Shown here: piece by piece, positions 24,606-35,861 of the stretch | Numbering within the stretch: position 1 is the stretch's first letter | Layout: each line of letters starts with the position of its first letter | From: Streptomyces werraensis | Lineage (GTDB): Bacteria > Actinomycetota > Actinomycetes > Streptomycetales > Streptomycetaceae | Assembly (NCBI GenBank): GCA_014656175.1 | Contig: BNBX01000003.1 | Coordinates: 502,161-566,160, forward strand | Direction: 5' to 3' | Length of the DNA: 64,000 nucleotides | Position numbers and translations under genes: made by a program | Notes under the pieces: model-generated | Database searches by the model: none | Seen by the model: only the letters and a program-made list of their open reading frames with translations | Told to the model about the DNA's origin: nothing

Positions 24606-25400
24606 TCACGGCAGGATCGAGTCCACGTACCCGCCGTCCACCCGCACCGCACCGCCCGTCGTCGCCGACGCCTGCTCCGAGGCCAGGTACACGACCATGT
24701 TCGCGATCTCCTCCGGCTCGATCAGCCGCTGCAGCAGCGACTGCGGCCGGTGCTCGCGCATGAAGGCGCGCTGCGCCTCCTCCCACGGCAGGTCGCGGTC
24801 CACCAGCTCGTAGACGAAGTCCTCCACCCCGCCCGTGTGCGTGGGACCGGCGATGACCGAGTTCACCGTGACGCCCGTGCCCGCCGCCTGCTTGGCGAAG
24901 CCGCGGCTCACGGCCAGCAGCGCGGTCTTCGACATGCCGTAGTGGATCATCTCGGCCGGGGTGACGATCGCCGAGTCGCTGGCGATGTTCAGCACCCGGC
25001 CCCAGCCGCGCCCGGTCATCCCGGGCAGCAGCAGACGGATCAGGCGCACCGCCGCCAGCACGTTCACCTCGAAGTAGCGGCGCCACTCGTCGTCGCTGAT
25101 CTCCAGCGGGTCGGCGGAGCCGAACACACCCAGGTTGTTCACCAGAACGTCCACCTGGGGGAGTGCCTCCACGATCCGCCGGGCGCCCTCCTCCGTGGTC
25201 ACGTCCGCCGCGACCGGCACCACCTCGGCGCCGGGCACCTCCCGCTCCAGCGCGGCCGCGCCCTCCCGCACCCGCTCCTGCGACCGTCCGTTCACCGCGA
25301 CCCGCGCCCCCGCCCGCGCGAGCCCGGCGGCGATCGCCGCCCCGATGCCCTGGGTGGAACCCGTGACCAGCGCGGTACGGCCCTTCAGATCGATCTGCAC
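24606..25400 (-). CDS. Short-chain dehydrogenase/reductase (SDR)
   Basis: 264-aa NAD(P)-dependent oxidoreductase. It has the cofactor motif TGSTQGIG near residue 13, VLVNNLGVFG (NNxG motif), and a catalytic Ser in NIASDSA with YGMSK (Tyr-x-x-x-Lys). The C-terminal ASATTGGAVRVDGGYVDSILP is typical of FabG-like classical SDRs. The GTG at 25400 was chosen over the longer frame to 25451, since it starts at IDLKGRTALVTG and has AGGTGAGGAC before it. Substrate unknown. It is convergent with the GH5 gene and divergent from the PPK2 gene. Confidence 0.9.
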   Translation of the reverse strand: MQIDLKGRTALVTGSTQGIGAAIAAGLARAGARVAVNGRSQERVREGAAALEREVPGAEVVPVAADVTTEEGARRIVEALPQVDVLVNNLGVFGSADPLEISDDEWRRYFEVNVLAAVRLIRLLLPGMTGRGWGRVLNIASDSAIVTPAEMIHYGMSKTALLAVSRGFAKQAAGTGVTVNSVIAGPTHTGGVEDFVYELVDRDLPWEEAQRAFMREHRPQSLLQRLIEPEEIANMVVYLASEQASATTGGAVRVDGGYVDSILP

Positions 25401-25662
25401 GTCCTCACCTCTCCAGCCGGATGCGACGGCGCGGCCCGGCCCGCGGACCACCGCCCGCGCGGGCGCGCCCTTCGACCCGCCCCGACTTCCCCTCAGCCCG
25501 CGGCCGAATCACCGCCCCGCCCGCACCGCCCCGCCCGGCACGTCCACGCTTCGGCGCGCCCCCGGCGGGCACCCGCTTCCGCATGACCGTGCACGCCCCG
25601 ACGGGGCATACGCTGCACAAGGGGCCCCCGGGCGGGACGGGAGCGGAAAGGCGGGAGACGAC

Positions 25663-26721
25663 GTGACGGCCGATCATCCGGACGAGCGACAGGGGCGTGA
25701 CCATCCGGACGTGCACGAGGGACGGGGCGCGGCGGAGGCGGGCGCGGACGGGTCCGGCACCACCGGCGACGACCTCCTCCACGGGCTGGAGGTGGACGCG
25801 CGGCGTCCGGAACGGCCCGTCCTCCTCGACGCCGACGGCACGCCCATCGAGACCTGGCGCGAGAACCATCCCTACGACCGGAAGATCCGCAGGTCGGAGT
25901 ACGAGCGGACGAAGCGCGTGCTGCAGATCGAGCTGCTCAAGATGCAGCGCTGGGTGAAGGACACCGGCCAGCGGATGGTCGTCGTCTGCGAGGGACGCGA
26001 CGCGGCCGGCAAGGGCGGCACCATCCAGCGGTTCATGGAACGCCTCAACCCGCGCGGCGCCCGCGTGGTCGCCCTGGAGAAGCCGACCGAGCGGGAGGCG
26101 GGGCAGTGGTACTTCCAGCGCTACGTGGCCCATCTCCCGGCCCGCGGGGAGATCGTGTTCTTCGACCGCTCCTGGTACAACCGGGCCGGCGTCGAGCGGG
26201 TCATGGGCTTCTGCTCGGACGAGGAGTACCGGCTGTTCCTGGAGCAGACCCCGCTGTTCGAACGGCTGCTGACCGACGACGGCATCATGCTGGTGAAGTT
26301 CTGGTTCTCGGTGTCCCGGGCCGAGCAGCGCACCCGCTTCGCCATCCGCCAGGTCGACCCGGTGCGGCGCTGGAAGCTGTCGCCGATGGACCTGGAGTCG
26401 CTGGACCGCTGGGACGACTACACCAAGGCGAAGGTGGAGATGTTCCGCGCCACGGACACCCCGCACGCGCCGTGGACGGTGGTGAAGAACAACGACAAGC
26501 GGCGCGGGCGTCTCGAAGCGATGCGCAGCCTCCTCGACCGCTGCGACTACCCGGCCAAGGACCACGAGGCCCTCGGCAAGCCGGACCCGCTGATCGTGGG
26601 GGCGGCGGACACCCTGCTGGAGCCCGGCGAGGAACCGGAAGCCCTGTCCCCGACCCCGTTGGCGGGCCCCGGCCACGGCCCGGGCGCCCACCCGGGCGAC
26701 GGGCAGCGGCCGGGGCCCTGA
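25663..26721 (+). CDS. ppk2: Polyphosphate kinase 2 (PPK2)
   Basis: 352-aa kinase that transfers phosphate between polyphosphate and nucleotides. A disordered acidic/Gly tail (1-45) precedes the P-loop fold: Walker A GRDAAGKGG (111-119), the Walker B-like FFDRSWYNRAGVERV (166-180), and a lid with SRAEQRTRFAIRQVDPVRRWKLSPMD. This single-domain form fits class-I PPK2, which phosphorylates nucleoside diphosphates; direction and nucleotide preference are inferred. The GTG at 25663 follows GGGAG at six bases. The last 30 residues are Pro/Gly-rich and specific to this strain or genus. Confidence 0.92.
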   Translation: MTADHPDERQGRDHPDVHEGRGAAEAGADGSGTTGDDLLHGLEVDARRPERPVLLDADGTPIETWRENHPYDRKIRRSEYERTKRVLQIELLKMQRWVKDTGQRMVVVCEGRDAAGKGGTIQRFMERLNPRGARVVALEKPTEREAGQWYFQRYVAHLPARGEIVFFDRSWYNRAGVERVMGFCSDEEYRLFLEQTPLFERLLTDDGIMLVKFWFSVSRAEQRTRFAIRQVDPVRRWKLSPMDLESLDRWDDYTKAKVEMFRATDTPHAPWTVVKNNDKRRGRLEAMRSLLDRCDYPAKDHEALGKPDPLIVGAADTLLEPGEEPEALSPTPLAGPGHGPGAHPGDGQRPGP

Positions 26722-26757
26722 CCCCGGCCGCGTCACCGCTCCGGGGCGCGGCTCACG

Positions 26758-29040
26758 TCACTCCGAGTCCACGGCGAGCGGCACCGTCACCTCCCCGCTC
26801 CCCGAAGCCTCGGCCCCGCCCGGCACCCGCACGGTGAACGGCCGGTCCGTGCCCGACGCGGTCACCCGCAGCGCGTCGCCGTCCCGCCGGACGTGGAACG
26901 TCGCCGCGGGAAGGCCCGCCGTGTCCGGGACGGTGACCTCCGTCGTGCGGTCGGGCGCACCCGACGGGTGCACCAGCAGCACCGGCGCGTCCAGCCAGTC
27001 GCCGTCCGGGCGGGAGTCGTCCGCGGCCAGCGGCAGCACCGCGCCCTCACGGACGTACAGCGGCAGGCTGTCGTAGCCGTGGCGCTCGGTGCGCCAGCAC
27101 GGGCCCGTCACCCGCTCACCGCTGAGCAGATGCGTCCAGGTGCCCTCCGGCAGGTACACCTCCACGTCGCCGTCCGCGCTGAACACGGGCGCGACCAGCA
27201 GATCGGGGCCGAGCATGTACTGGCGGTCCAGCGGGCGGCACGCCGGGTCGTGCGGGAACTCCAGCAGCATCGGCCGCATCATCGGCACGCCCGTCCGGTG
27301 CGCCTCGGCCGCCGCGCCGTACAGGTACGGCATCAGCCGGTGCTTCAGCAGCGTGAACCGGCGCGCGACGTCCACCGCCTCGTCGCCGAACTCCCACGGC
27401 ACCCGGTAGGACGTGGAGCCGTGCAGCCTGCTGTGCGACGACAGCAGCCCGAACGCCAGCCACCGCTTGAACACCTCCGGGTCGGGCGTGCCCTCGAACC
27501 CGCCGATGTCGTGGCTCCAGAAGCCGAACCCGCTCAGCGACAGCGACAGGCCGCCGCGCAGCGACTCCGCCATCGCCTCGAACGACGACCAGCAGTCGCC
27601 GCCCCAGTGCACCGGGTACTGCTGGCCGCCGGCGGTCGCCGACCGGGCGAAGACGACCGCCTCGCCCTGACCGCGCTCCTTCTCCAGCAGCTCGAACACG
27701 GTGCGGTTGTAGAGGTGCGTGTAGTAGTTGTGCATCCGCTCGGGGTCCGAGCCGTCGTGCCAGACGACGTCCGTCGGGATGCGCTCGCCGAAGTCCGTCT
27801 TGAAGCAGTCCACCCCCTGGTCGAGCAGCGCCTTCAGCTTGCTCTGGAACCAGGCGCGGGCGTCCGGGCTGGTGAAGTCGACCAGGCCCATGCCGGCCTG
27901 CCACAGGTCCCACTGCCACACGTCGCCGTCGGCCCGGCGCACCAGGTGCCCGAGCGCCGCGGCCTCGTCGAACAGCGGCGACTTCTGCGCGATGTACGGG
28001 TTGATCCACACGCTGACCCGCAGGCCCTTGTCCTTGAGCCGGGCCAGCATGCCCTCCGGGTCCGGGAACACCTCCGGGTCCCACCGGAAGTCGCACCACT
28101 GGTACTCGCGCATCCAGAAGCAGTCGAAGTGGAACACCGACAGCGGGATGCCGCGCTCCGCCATGCCGTCGACGAACGAGGTCACCGTCGCCTCGTCGTA
28201 GGAGGTGGTGAACGAGGTGCTCAGCCACAGGCCGAACGACCAGGCGGGCGGCAGCGCCGGGCGGCCGGTGAGCGCGGTGTACCGGCCCAGGACCTCCTTC
28301 GGTGTCGGACCCGCGATCACGTAGTACTCCAGCGTCTGGTCCTCGACGCTGAACTGGACCTGGCCGACGGACTCGGAGCCGACCTCGAAGGAGACCGCGC
28401 CGGGGTGGTTGACGAAGACGCCGTAGCCACGTGAGGACAGGTAGAACGGGACGTTCTTGTAGGCCTGTTCGCTGCTGGTGCCGCCGTCGGCCTGCCACAC
28501 GTCGACGCTCTGGCCGTTCTTGACGAACGGGGTGAAGCGCTCGCCCAGGCCGTAGACGTTCTCTCCGACACCGAGGGACAGCCGGCTCAGCACGTGGTGC
28601 GTCCCGTCGGCGGTGGTGGCGTACGCCGTGCTCTTGGCACCCGCCCGGGTCAGCTCCCGCCCGTCCGCGTCGAGGAAGGCGAGCCCGAAACCGCCGTCCG
28701 CGTCCAGCCGCAAGGTCAGCGGGCCGCTGGTCAGCTCCGTGACCGCGCCGTCCCGGCGCACCTCGCCCGCACCGCCGGCCTCTGCGGCCAGCGCGAAGTC
28801 CGGTCCGGGGTTGCGCTTCCCGGCGTGGTGGGTGACCCGCACGCCGACGACGCCCTCGGCGGGGGAGAAGCAGTCGACCGTGACCAGCGGGGCGTTCAGG
28901 GTGTCGCCCCGGCGCGTCACCTTCTTCGTCGACGCATAGCTGGTGAAGCGCTTCGATTCCGCGCGGACATCTCGCACCTCGGTGGCGTACGAGATCTGGA
29001 CGCCGTCGCGGATACGCCAGAAGCCGTCGGTGAATTTCAT
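26758..29040 (-). CDS. GH31 alpha-xylosidase (YicI-like)
   Basis: 760-aa intracellular enzyme removing alpha-xylosyl residues from oligosaccharide non-reducing ends. The nucleophile is Asp416 in CFKTDFGERIPTDVVWHDGSDP and the acid/base Asp482 in YPVHWGGDCW; both positions equal those of E. coli YicI (D416, D482). FHFDCFWMREYQWCDFRWDPEVFPDP is the substrate-site loop that favours xylosides. There is no signal peptide, so it works on imported sugars. It is divergent from the ABC importer and GH1 operon, with a shared 295-base promoter region, which points to xyloglucan oligosaccharides or isoprimeverose as substrate. Confidence 0.92.
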   Translation of the reverse strand: MKFTDGFWRIRDGVQISYATEVRDVRAESKRFTSYASTKKVTRRGDTLNAPLVTVDCFSPAEGVVGVRVTHHAGKRNPGPDFALAAEAGGAGEVRRDGAVTELTSGPLTLRLDADGGFGLAFLDADGRELTRAGAKSTAYATTADGTHHVLSRLSLGVGENVYGLGERFTPFVKNGQSVDVWQADGGTSSEQAYKNVPFYLSSRGYGVFVNHPGAVSFEVGSESVGQVQFSVEDQTLEYYVIAGPTPKEVLGRYTALTGRPALPPAWSFGLWLSTSFTTSYDEATVTSFVDGMAERGIPLSVFHFDCFWMREYQWCDFRWDPEVFPDPEGMLARLKDKGLRVSVWINPYIAQKSPLFDEAAALGHLVRRADGDVWQWDLWQAGMGLVDFTSPDARAWFQSKLKALLDQGVDCFKTDFGERIPTDVVWHDGSDPERMHNYYTHLYNRTVFELLEKERGQGEAVVFARSATAGGQQYPVHWGGDCWSSFEAMAESLRGGLSLSLSGFGFWSHDIGGFEGTPDPEVFKRWLAFGLLSSHSRLHGSTSYRVPWEFGDEAVDVARRFTLLKHRLMPYLYGAAAEAHRTGVPMMRPMLLEFPHDPACRPLDRQYMLGPDLLVAPVFSADGDVEVYLPEGTWTHLLSGERVTGPCWRTERHGYDSLPLYVREGAVLPLAADDSRPDGDWLDAPVLLVHPSGAPDRTTEVTVPDTAGLPAATFHVRRDGDALRVTASGTDRPFTVRVPGGAEASGSGEVTVPLAVDSE
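28942..28956. promoter_or_regulatory. Operator-like 15-mer inside the GH31 gene
   Basis: GGTGAAGCGCTTCGA, the exact reverse complement of TCGAAGCGCTTCACC at 29257-29271. It contains the palindrome GAAGCGCTTC, typical of LacI-family operators, and lies about 85 bases inside the GH31 coding sequence. It may be an auxiliary operator; because it is coding DNA, chance is not excluded. Confidence 0.5.
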
Positions 29041-29335
29041 GGTCTTCCTCGGGATGGGGAGGGCGAAGGAGGTGCGAGGGGAACCTCTGACCAGGAACTA
29101 TGACAGGATCCGCGGAACCTGTCACGCCCTGGCGCAAGGAGATCGTGCCGCTGGGGGGCTAGCGCGACCGGCTCGCGCTGACGTATTAGTAATCAGGCCA
29201 AACAAATTACACCCCGGTGCGGCGCCAGACGAGACCCCGATTGCGGCGGCCCGTTGTCGAAGCGCTTCACCTACCCTTCCACAGAGCCGCCGGCCTCGGT
29301 ACCCGCCGGGCCGGTCCCACCCAGGGGCACCCACC
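29041..29335. promoter_or_regulatory. Divergent promoter region of the GH31 and sugar-importer operons
   Basis: 295 bases with an unusually A/T-rich patch at about 29180-29212 (gacgtattagtaatcaggcc followed by aaacaaatta), a likely promoter core. Bases 29257-29271 carry the operator TCGAAGCGCTTCACC, about 65 bases before the binding-protein start. No other gene was seen. Confidence 0.6.
29257..29271. promoter_or_regulatory. LacI-type operator before the importer operon
   Basis: TCGAAGCGCTTCACC with palindromic core GAAGCGCTTC (29259-29268). An identical inverted copy sits 315 bases away within the GH31 gene. No LacI gene lies next to this locus, so the repressor would be encoded elsewhere. 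Confidence 0.65.
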
Positions 29336-30598
29336 GTGACAGCACATTCCACGGCTGCCGCACGCCGTCCACGCCCACGCGGACGCGCACGCGGAGCCGT
29401 CACCTCGCTCGCCGCCGCGGCCCTCGTCGCCTCGGCGGCGCTGACCGGCTGCGCCGCCGAGCGCGACGACGACGTGTACACCGTCCTGAACTCCTCGACC
29501 GACGAGACCTACCACCGCTGGGACGCGGAGGCGATGGCCCGCTGCGGGAAGCGGCTCGGGGTCACCGTCGAGCAGCAGAGCGTCCCCGCGTCCCAGGTCA
29601 TGACGAAGGCGCTGCGCATGGCCTCGTCCAAGTCACTGCCGGACGTCGTCCAGTTCGACGCCTCCGAGATGCCGGTGTTCGCCGAGGCCGGCGGTCTGGT
29701 CGACCTGCGCGGTCTCGGCCTCTCCACCGACCACGTGCCCGACGGCATCGTCGACTTCGGCTCCTACCGGGGCACGTACTACGGGGCCGCCCGCTCCGTG
29801 AACACCCTCGCCCTCTTCTACAACAAGGACGTCCTCGCCGAGGCGGGCGTCCGCACCCCCGCCACCTGGGACGACCTGCGGGAAGCCGCGCGCGAGCTCA
29901 CCCGCGGCAAGCGCTACGGGCTGGCGCTCAGCGCGGGTGGCGCCGAGGACGGCGTCTTCCAGTTCACCCCGTTCATGTGGTCCAACGGCGGCGACGAACG
30001 CGAGCTGGACAGCCCGGAGGTCGTCGAGGCGCTCGACTTCTGGAAGGCACTGCTGAAGGACGGCTCGCTCTCCCGGTCCACGGTCAACTGGACCCAGGCC
30101 GACGTCAACGACCAGTTCATGGCGGGCAATGCCGCCATGATGATCAACGGCCCCTGGCAGGTCGAGACCCTCAACAGCGACCCCGACCTCAACTGGGGCA
30201 TCGCCGAGATCCCCGTGCCCGAGGCGGGCGCCGACTCGGTCGCCCCCCTCGGGGGCGCCGTGCTCACCGTGCCCCGCACCGGCGACGACGACCGCGAGCG
30301 CATGGCAGGACGGATCGTCGCCTGCCTGACCGGCGAGAAGGAACAGCTCAGCTACGCCCTCAACAGCTGGATGGTCCCCGCCGACGAGCGGGCCGCCGCC
30401 GAGTGGCGGTCGAAGGTGCCCGAACTGGACGCGCTGGCCGACCAGGTCGCCACTGCCCGCTCCCGCACCGCACAGCTCGGCGCCGGCTGGCCGGCCGTCT
30501 CCCTCGCCCTGCAGAGCGCCTTCCAGTCCGCCCTGACCGGCCAGTCCAGCGAGGCCGCCCTGAAGCGCGCCCAGCAGCGGGCCACGAGCGGGAACTGA
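29336..30598 (+). CDS. Sugar ABC transporter, substrate-binding lipoprotein (xyloglucan-type locus)
   Basis: 420-aa extracellular solute-binding protein, family 1. The signal peptide runs to the lipobox LTGC with Cys39, after a long Arg-rich n-region. Core blocks are SLPDVVQFDASEMPVFAEAGGLVDL, YYGAARSVNTLALFYNKDVLAEAGVRTPATWDDLREAARELT and FMAGNAAMMINGPWQVE. The GTG at 29336 has a weak AGGGG upstream. It is the first gene of a four-gene operon (binding protein, two permeases, GH1). As in the first sugar locus no ATPase is encoded, so a shared ATPase is expected. Confidence 0.9.
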   Translation: MTAHSTAAARRPRPRGRARGAVTSLAAAALVASAALTGCAAERDDDVYTVLNSSTDETYHRWDAEAMARCGKRLGVTVEQQSVPASQVMTKALRMASSKSLPDVVQFDASEMPVFAEAGGLVDLRGLGLSTDHVPDGIVDFGSYRGTYYGAARSVNTLALFYNKDVLAEAGVRTPATWDDLREAARELTRGKRYGLALSAGGAEDGVFQFTPFMWSNGGDERELDSPEVVEALDFWKALLKDGSLSRSTVNWTQADVNDQFMAGNAAMMINGPWQVETLNSDPDLNWGIAEIPVPEAGADSVAPLGGAVLTVPRTGDDDRERMAGRIVACLTGEKEQLSYALNSWMVPADERAAAEWRSKVPELDALADQVATARSRTAQLGAGWPAVSLALQSAFQSALTGQSSEAALKRAQQRATSGN

Positions 30599-30609
30599 GG
30601 TACGCACCC

Positions 30610-31563
30610 ATGACCACGTCCACCGTCACCGCCACGCCGTCCGCCACCGCGCCCCGGAAGGACACCGCGCCCGACCCGGCCCGCGCCCGTCTGCGCCGCA
30701 GGCTCGCCCGCTGGGGCTTCGTCGCCCCCGCCGTCGTCTTCATGCTGCTGTTCTTCGGCTACCCGCTCGTCCGCAACGTGGTGATGAGCTTCCAGCACTA
30801 CACGCCGAAGACCTTCTTCACCGGCGAGGCCCCCTTCAACGGCGGCGACAACTGGTCGTCCGTCTTCCAGGACGCCCTGTTCGGCAAGGCCCTGTGGCAC
30901 ACCCTCGTCTTCACCGCGTGCTCCCTGCTCGGCCAGTTCTGCGTCGGCCTCGCCCTCGCCGTCTTCTTCAACCGCCGCTTCCCCCTCGGCGGCGTCCTGC
31001 GGTCCCTGATCCTGCTGCCCTGGCTGGTGCCGATGGTGGTGTCCGGCGTCGTCTGGCGCCGCATCCTCGACCAGGACACCGGCGTGCTGAACACGTTCCT
31101 CGACACCCTCGGCCTCGGCGGGCACACCCCGTGGCTCACCAGCCCGGACATGGCACTGCTCTCGGTCGTCCTGGTCAACATCTGGATCGGCATCCCGTTC
31201 AACATGGTCATCCTCTACGGCGGCCTCCAGGAGATCCCCAGGGAGCTGTACGAGGCGGCCTCCCTGGACGGCGCCTCCGCCTGGCGCGCCTTCCGCTCCG
31301 TCACCCTGCCCATGCTCAGACCGGTGATCACGGTCGTGCTGGTGCTGGGCTTCATGTCCACGGTGAAGATCCTCGACCTGATCCTCGCCCTCACCGACGG
31401 CGGCCCCGCCGACGCCACCCAGACCCTGGGCACGCTCACCTACCAGAACTCCTTCGTGGAACTGGACTTCGGCGCCGGCGCGGTCGTCGGCAACGTCCTG
31501 ATCCTGATCTCCGCCGTGTTCGCGGTGTTCTACCTGCGGGCCAACCGCACCGAGGGGAAGTGA
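30610..31563 (+). CDS. Sugar ABC transporter permease, MalF/UgpA type (xyloglucan-type locus)
   Basis: 317-aa membrane protein starting [15 protein letters not shown] at ATG 30610, 11 bases after the binding-protein stop. First membrane helix [29 protein letters not shown] loop [28 protein letters not shown]; end [11 protein letters not shown]. It pairs with the next gene product to form the channel. Frame and spacing leave little doubt about the operon. Confidence 0.92.
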   Translation: MTTSTVTATPSATAPRKDTAPDPARARLRRRLARWGFVAPAVVFMLLFFGYPLVRNVVMSFQHYTPKTFFTGEAPFNGGDNWSSVFQDALFGKALWHTLVFTACSLLGQFCVGLALAVFFNRRFPLGGVLRSLILLPWLVPMVVSGVVWRRILDQDTGVLNTFLDTLGLGGHTPWLTSPDMALLSVVLVNIWIGIPFNMVILYGGLQEIPRELYEAASLDGASAWRAFRSVTLPMLRPVITVVLVLGFMSTVKILDLILALTDGGPADATQTLGTLTYQNSFVELDFGAGAVVGNVLILISAVFAVFYLRANRTEGK

Positions 31564-31568
31564 CCGAC

Positions 31569-32392
31569 ATGGCCGCCCACGCGCCCACCGCGCCCCGCCG
31601 CCGCTGGGGCTCCACCGTCGCGGGTCTGCTCGTCCTCGCGGTGATGCTGTTCCCGCTGTACTGGATGCTCAACACCGCGCTCCAGCCCGACTCGGGCCTG
31701 CTCCAGGTCGACCCGGTCCCCTCCGGACTCGACCTGTCCGGCTTCACCAAGGCCCTCACCGACCAGGGCGGCAACCTGCTGACCTCCCTGCTGGTGTCCG
31801 CCGGCGCCGTCGCGATCTGCCTCGCCGTCGCCGCGCCCGCCGCCTACGGCCTGGCCCGCTTCGGCCTGCGCGGCTCGCGCGCCATCGTGTTCGGCACCCT
31901 CATCACCCAGATGGTGCCGGGCATCGTCATCGCCAACGCCCTCTACACCTCCTACGTCGACCTCGGCCTGGTCAACTCCTACGCCGGGCTGATGCTCGCG
32001 GACGCCTCGCTCGGCATCCCCTTCTCCATCGTGCTGATGCGCTCCTTCATGCTGTCCATCCCCGGCGAGGTGATCGAGGCCGCCGAGATCGACGGGGCGG
32101 GACCGGTCCGGGTGTTCCTGCGGGTCGTGCTGCCGATGAGCCGCAACGCCCTGATCACGTCCGGCCTGTTCGCCTTCCTGTTCGCGTGGAGCGACTTCAT
32201 GTTCGCCCTCACCCTGAACACCACGGACGACGTCAAGCCGATCACGCTGGGCATCTACCAGTACATCGGCGCCCACGTCGGGGACTGGGGCTCGGTCATG
32301 GCCGCGGCCGTGCTCTCCGCCGTGCCCGCCGCCGTCCTGCTCGTCCTCGCCCAGAAGTACATCGCCGCCGGCATCACCGGAGGATCCGTCAA

Positions 32393-32396
<4 letters not shown>
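31569..32396 (+). CDS. Sugar ABC transporter permease, MalG/UgpE type (xyloglucan-type locus)
   Basis: 275-aa membrane protein, five bases after the previous stop. First helix [27 protein letters not shown] loop [28 protein letters not shown]-terminus [16 protein letters not shown]. Its stop overlaps the GH1 start by four bases (ATGA at 32393-32396), so the glucosidase is translationally coupled to the importer. Confidence 0.92.
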
Positions 32397-33808
<1,412 letters not shown>

Positions 33809-33820
33809 CAGGCAGGCGTC

Positions 33821-35017
33821 TCAGGCGGCCGTGGCGCCGTCCACGTCCGCCACGGGGAGCACCACCGCGGATTCCTCGACCTGTGCGGCGGCCGGCCTGC
33901 GCAGCAGGAGCAGCGCCGCGTCGTCGTGCAGACGGCCGCCCACATGGTCCAGCAGGTCCTGGTGCAGCGCGGCCAGCGTCCGGTCCGGCCCGTCGCGCAG
34001 GCTCCGGGTCAGCCCGTCGGCCAGGGGATAGAAGGCGCGGCCGGCGTCCCGCGCCTCCGTGACGCCGTCGGTGTAGAGGAGCAGCTGGTCCCCGTCGTCG
34101 AAGGGCACCACCTGGAGGCGGGGCGTGTCCTCCGACAGGGCGCGCAGCCCCAGCGGCGGTGCGGGGTGCACCGGCTCGACGGCCGTCACCTCGGTGCCGC
34201 GGATCAGCAGCGGGGGAGCGTGGCCGCAGTTGACCGTCTCCAGCCGCCCGGGCTCCGGGCAGCCGGCGACCACGGCGGTGACGAAGTCGTCGCCGCCCAG
34301 GTTGCGGGCCAGGCTCCGCTCGATCCGGCCCACCACGTCCAGCAGTTCCGGCTCGTCGTACGCCGCCTCCCGGAACACACCGAGCACCAGGGCGGCCGTC
34401 CCCACGGCCGGCAGCCCCTTGCCCCGCACATCGCCGACGATCATCCGCACGCCGTGCGGAGTGGGGACGAGGGCGTAGAGGTCACCGCCGATCCGGGCCT
34501 CGGCGGCGGCCGCGCTGTAGCGCACCGCCACCTGGAACGGGCCGACCGTCTCCGGCACCGGCTGCAGCAGGGCGTGCTGCGCGGTCTCCGCGACGGAGCG
34601 CACGGCGGCCAGCACCCGCTCACGGCGTGCCCGCAGCGCGCTGGCGAGGGCGCCCGCCAGGGTGACGGTCACCAGGGCGGCCAGCACGACGGCCAGGTGC
34701 GGGAGGGCCATGTCGTGCCGGTAGGCGATGCTCGCGCCGAGCGCGATGGCCAGCGCGCCCACGCCCAGCACCCCGCGGGGCCGGCTGGTGGCGGCGGCCA
34801 GGGCGGGTCCGGTGGCGAGCAGCGGCAGCCAGATCCGGCCGGTGCCGGCCGCCATGTCGATGGACACGATGATGCAGAGGATCAGCACGGGCAGCGCCGG
34901 CGTCTCGGCGACCCAGTGCGCGCACGCCCGGGCTCGGGGGGATCGGAAGCACTTGAGTCCGTGCGGGTACGGCCGTATCGGCGACTGGTCGCGTCCATGC
35001 TGACGGGCGTGACTCAT
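33821..35017 (-). CDS. Membrane-anchored PP2C/SpoIIE-type Ser/Thr phosphatase
   Basis: 398-aa protein. About four membrane segments lie between residues 40 and 130 (LPVLILCIIVSIDMAAG, IWLPLLATGPALAAA, GVLGVGALAIALGASIAY, HLAVVLAALVTVTLAGALAS). The SpoIIE domain follows from about 160, with GGDLYALV, MIVGDVRGKGLPAVGTAALVL, NCGHAPPLLIRG, DQLLLYTDGVTEAR and LHDDAALLLLRR, which carry the metal-binding acidic residues. Streptomyces has many such phosphatases, usually in partner-switching control of sigma or anti-sigma factors. No partner gene is adjacent. It is convergent with the GH1 gene, 12 bases apart. Confidence 0.9.
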   Translation of the reverse strand: MSHARQHGRDQSPIRPYPHGLKCFRSPRARACAHWVAETPALPVLILCIIVSIDMAAGTGRIWLPLLATGPALAAATSRPRGVLGVGALAIALGASIAYRHDMALPHLAVVLAALVTVTLAGALASALRARRERVLAAVRSVAETAQHALLQPVPETVGPFQVAVRYSAAAAEARIGGDLYALVPTPHGVRMIVGDVRGKGLPAVGTAALVLGVFREAAYDEPELLDVVGRIERSLARNLGGDDFVTAVVAGCPEPGRLETVNCGHAPPLLIRGTEVTAVEPVHPAPPLGLRALSEDTPRLQVVPFDDGDQLLLYTDGVTEARDAGRAFYPLADGLTRSLRDGPDRTLAALHQDLLDHVGGRLHDDAALLLLRRPAAAQVEESAVVLPVADVDGATAA

Positions 35018-35108
35018 GTGCTGTCCGGTTCCTCACCTGTGGGCGTGTCCGAATTGCCTGCTTCCTCAAGAAAAGGTGATGGTGCCCGGCATCACAAGGA
35101 CGCGGTTT

Positions 35109-35861
35109 TCACATAGTGAGAGACAGGCTGCGGGTGATCCGCCGGGCGGTCGGCATCAGCCGGTCGCGGACCTCGTCGATCCGGTCGAGCCGGTTGCGCG
35201 GCATGGACACGCCGATGGAGCCCAGGGTGCCGCCGCTGTACACCGGCACCGCCACGCACACCGTGCCGAGCGCGTACTCCTCCAGGTCCGTCATGGCAGG
35301 GGCGAGGGGTGTGGTCTCCAGCCGGCGGATCAGCTCCACGGGCGTGGTGACCGTGTGCGGGGTGAGGTCGTTCAGCGTGTGCCGGGACAGGTACTCCTTG
35401 CGGGACTCGTCGTCCAGCTCCCGCAGCACGGCCTTGCCGAGCGCGGTGGCGTGGCCGGCGTCCGCGAACCCCACCCACAGGTCGACGCGCGGGGTGCGCG
35501 GTCCGTCCACGACCTCGGAGACCCGGATCTCCCCGTCCTCGTAGAAGGTGAGGTAGGCGGCGCTCGACAGCTCGTCGCGCAGCGCCGAGAGGACCGGCCG
35601 GACCCGGGCGAGCAGCGCCTGGCTCCGGCCGCCGGTGTGCAGGGACTGCAGCCGGTCGCCCAGGACGAAGCTGCCGTCGTCGAGCCGCCGCAGATATCCC
35701 TCGTGCACCAGGGTCCGCAGCAGGTGGTAGGCGGTGCCCAGGGGCAGCCCGGTCTCCCGCGCCAGCTGCTTCGCCGGCGCGCCCGTCTCGTGCGCGCTCG
35801 CCGCCTCCAGCAGCCGGAAGGCGCGCTGCACGGAGGAGATGAGTGTCGGGCTCGCACCCAT
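35109..35861 (-). CDS. IclR-family transcriptional regulator
   Basis: 250-aa regulator. The N-terminal winged helix is ISSVQRAFRLLEAASAHETGAPAKQLARETGLPLGTAYHLLRTLVHEGYLRR (about 8-59). The C-terminal IclR effector domain includes WVGFADAGHATALGKAVLREL, YALGTVCVAVPVYSGGTLGSIGVSMP and a final DRLMPTARRITRSL. The gene has no catabolic neighbour, so the effector cannot be inferred. It is 91 bases downstream of the phosphatase start and in the same direction, but probably a separate unit. Confidence 0.9.
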   Translation of the reverse strand: MGASPTLISSVQRAFRLLEAASAHETGAPAKQLARETGLPLGTAYHLLRTLVHEGYLRRLDDGSFVLGDRLQSLHTGGRSQALLARVRPVLSALRDELSSAAYLTFYEDGEIRVSEVVDGPRTPRVDLWVGFADAGHATALGKAVLRELDDESRKEYLSRHTLNDLTPHTVTTPVELIRRLETTPLAPAMTDLEEYALGTVCVAVPVYSGGTLGSIGVSMPRNRLDRIDEVRDRLMPTARRITRSLSLTM

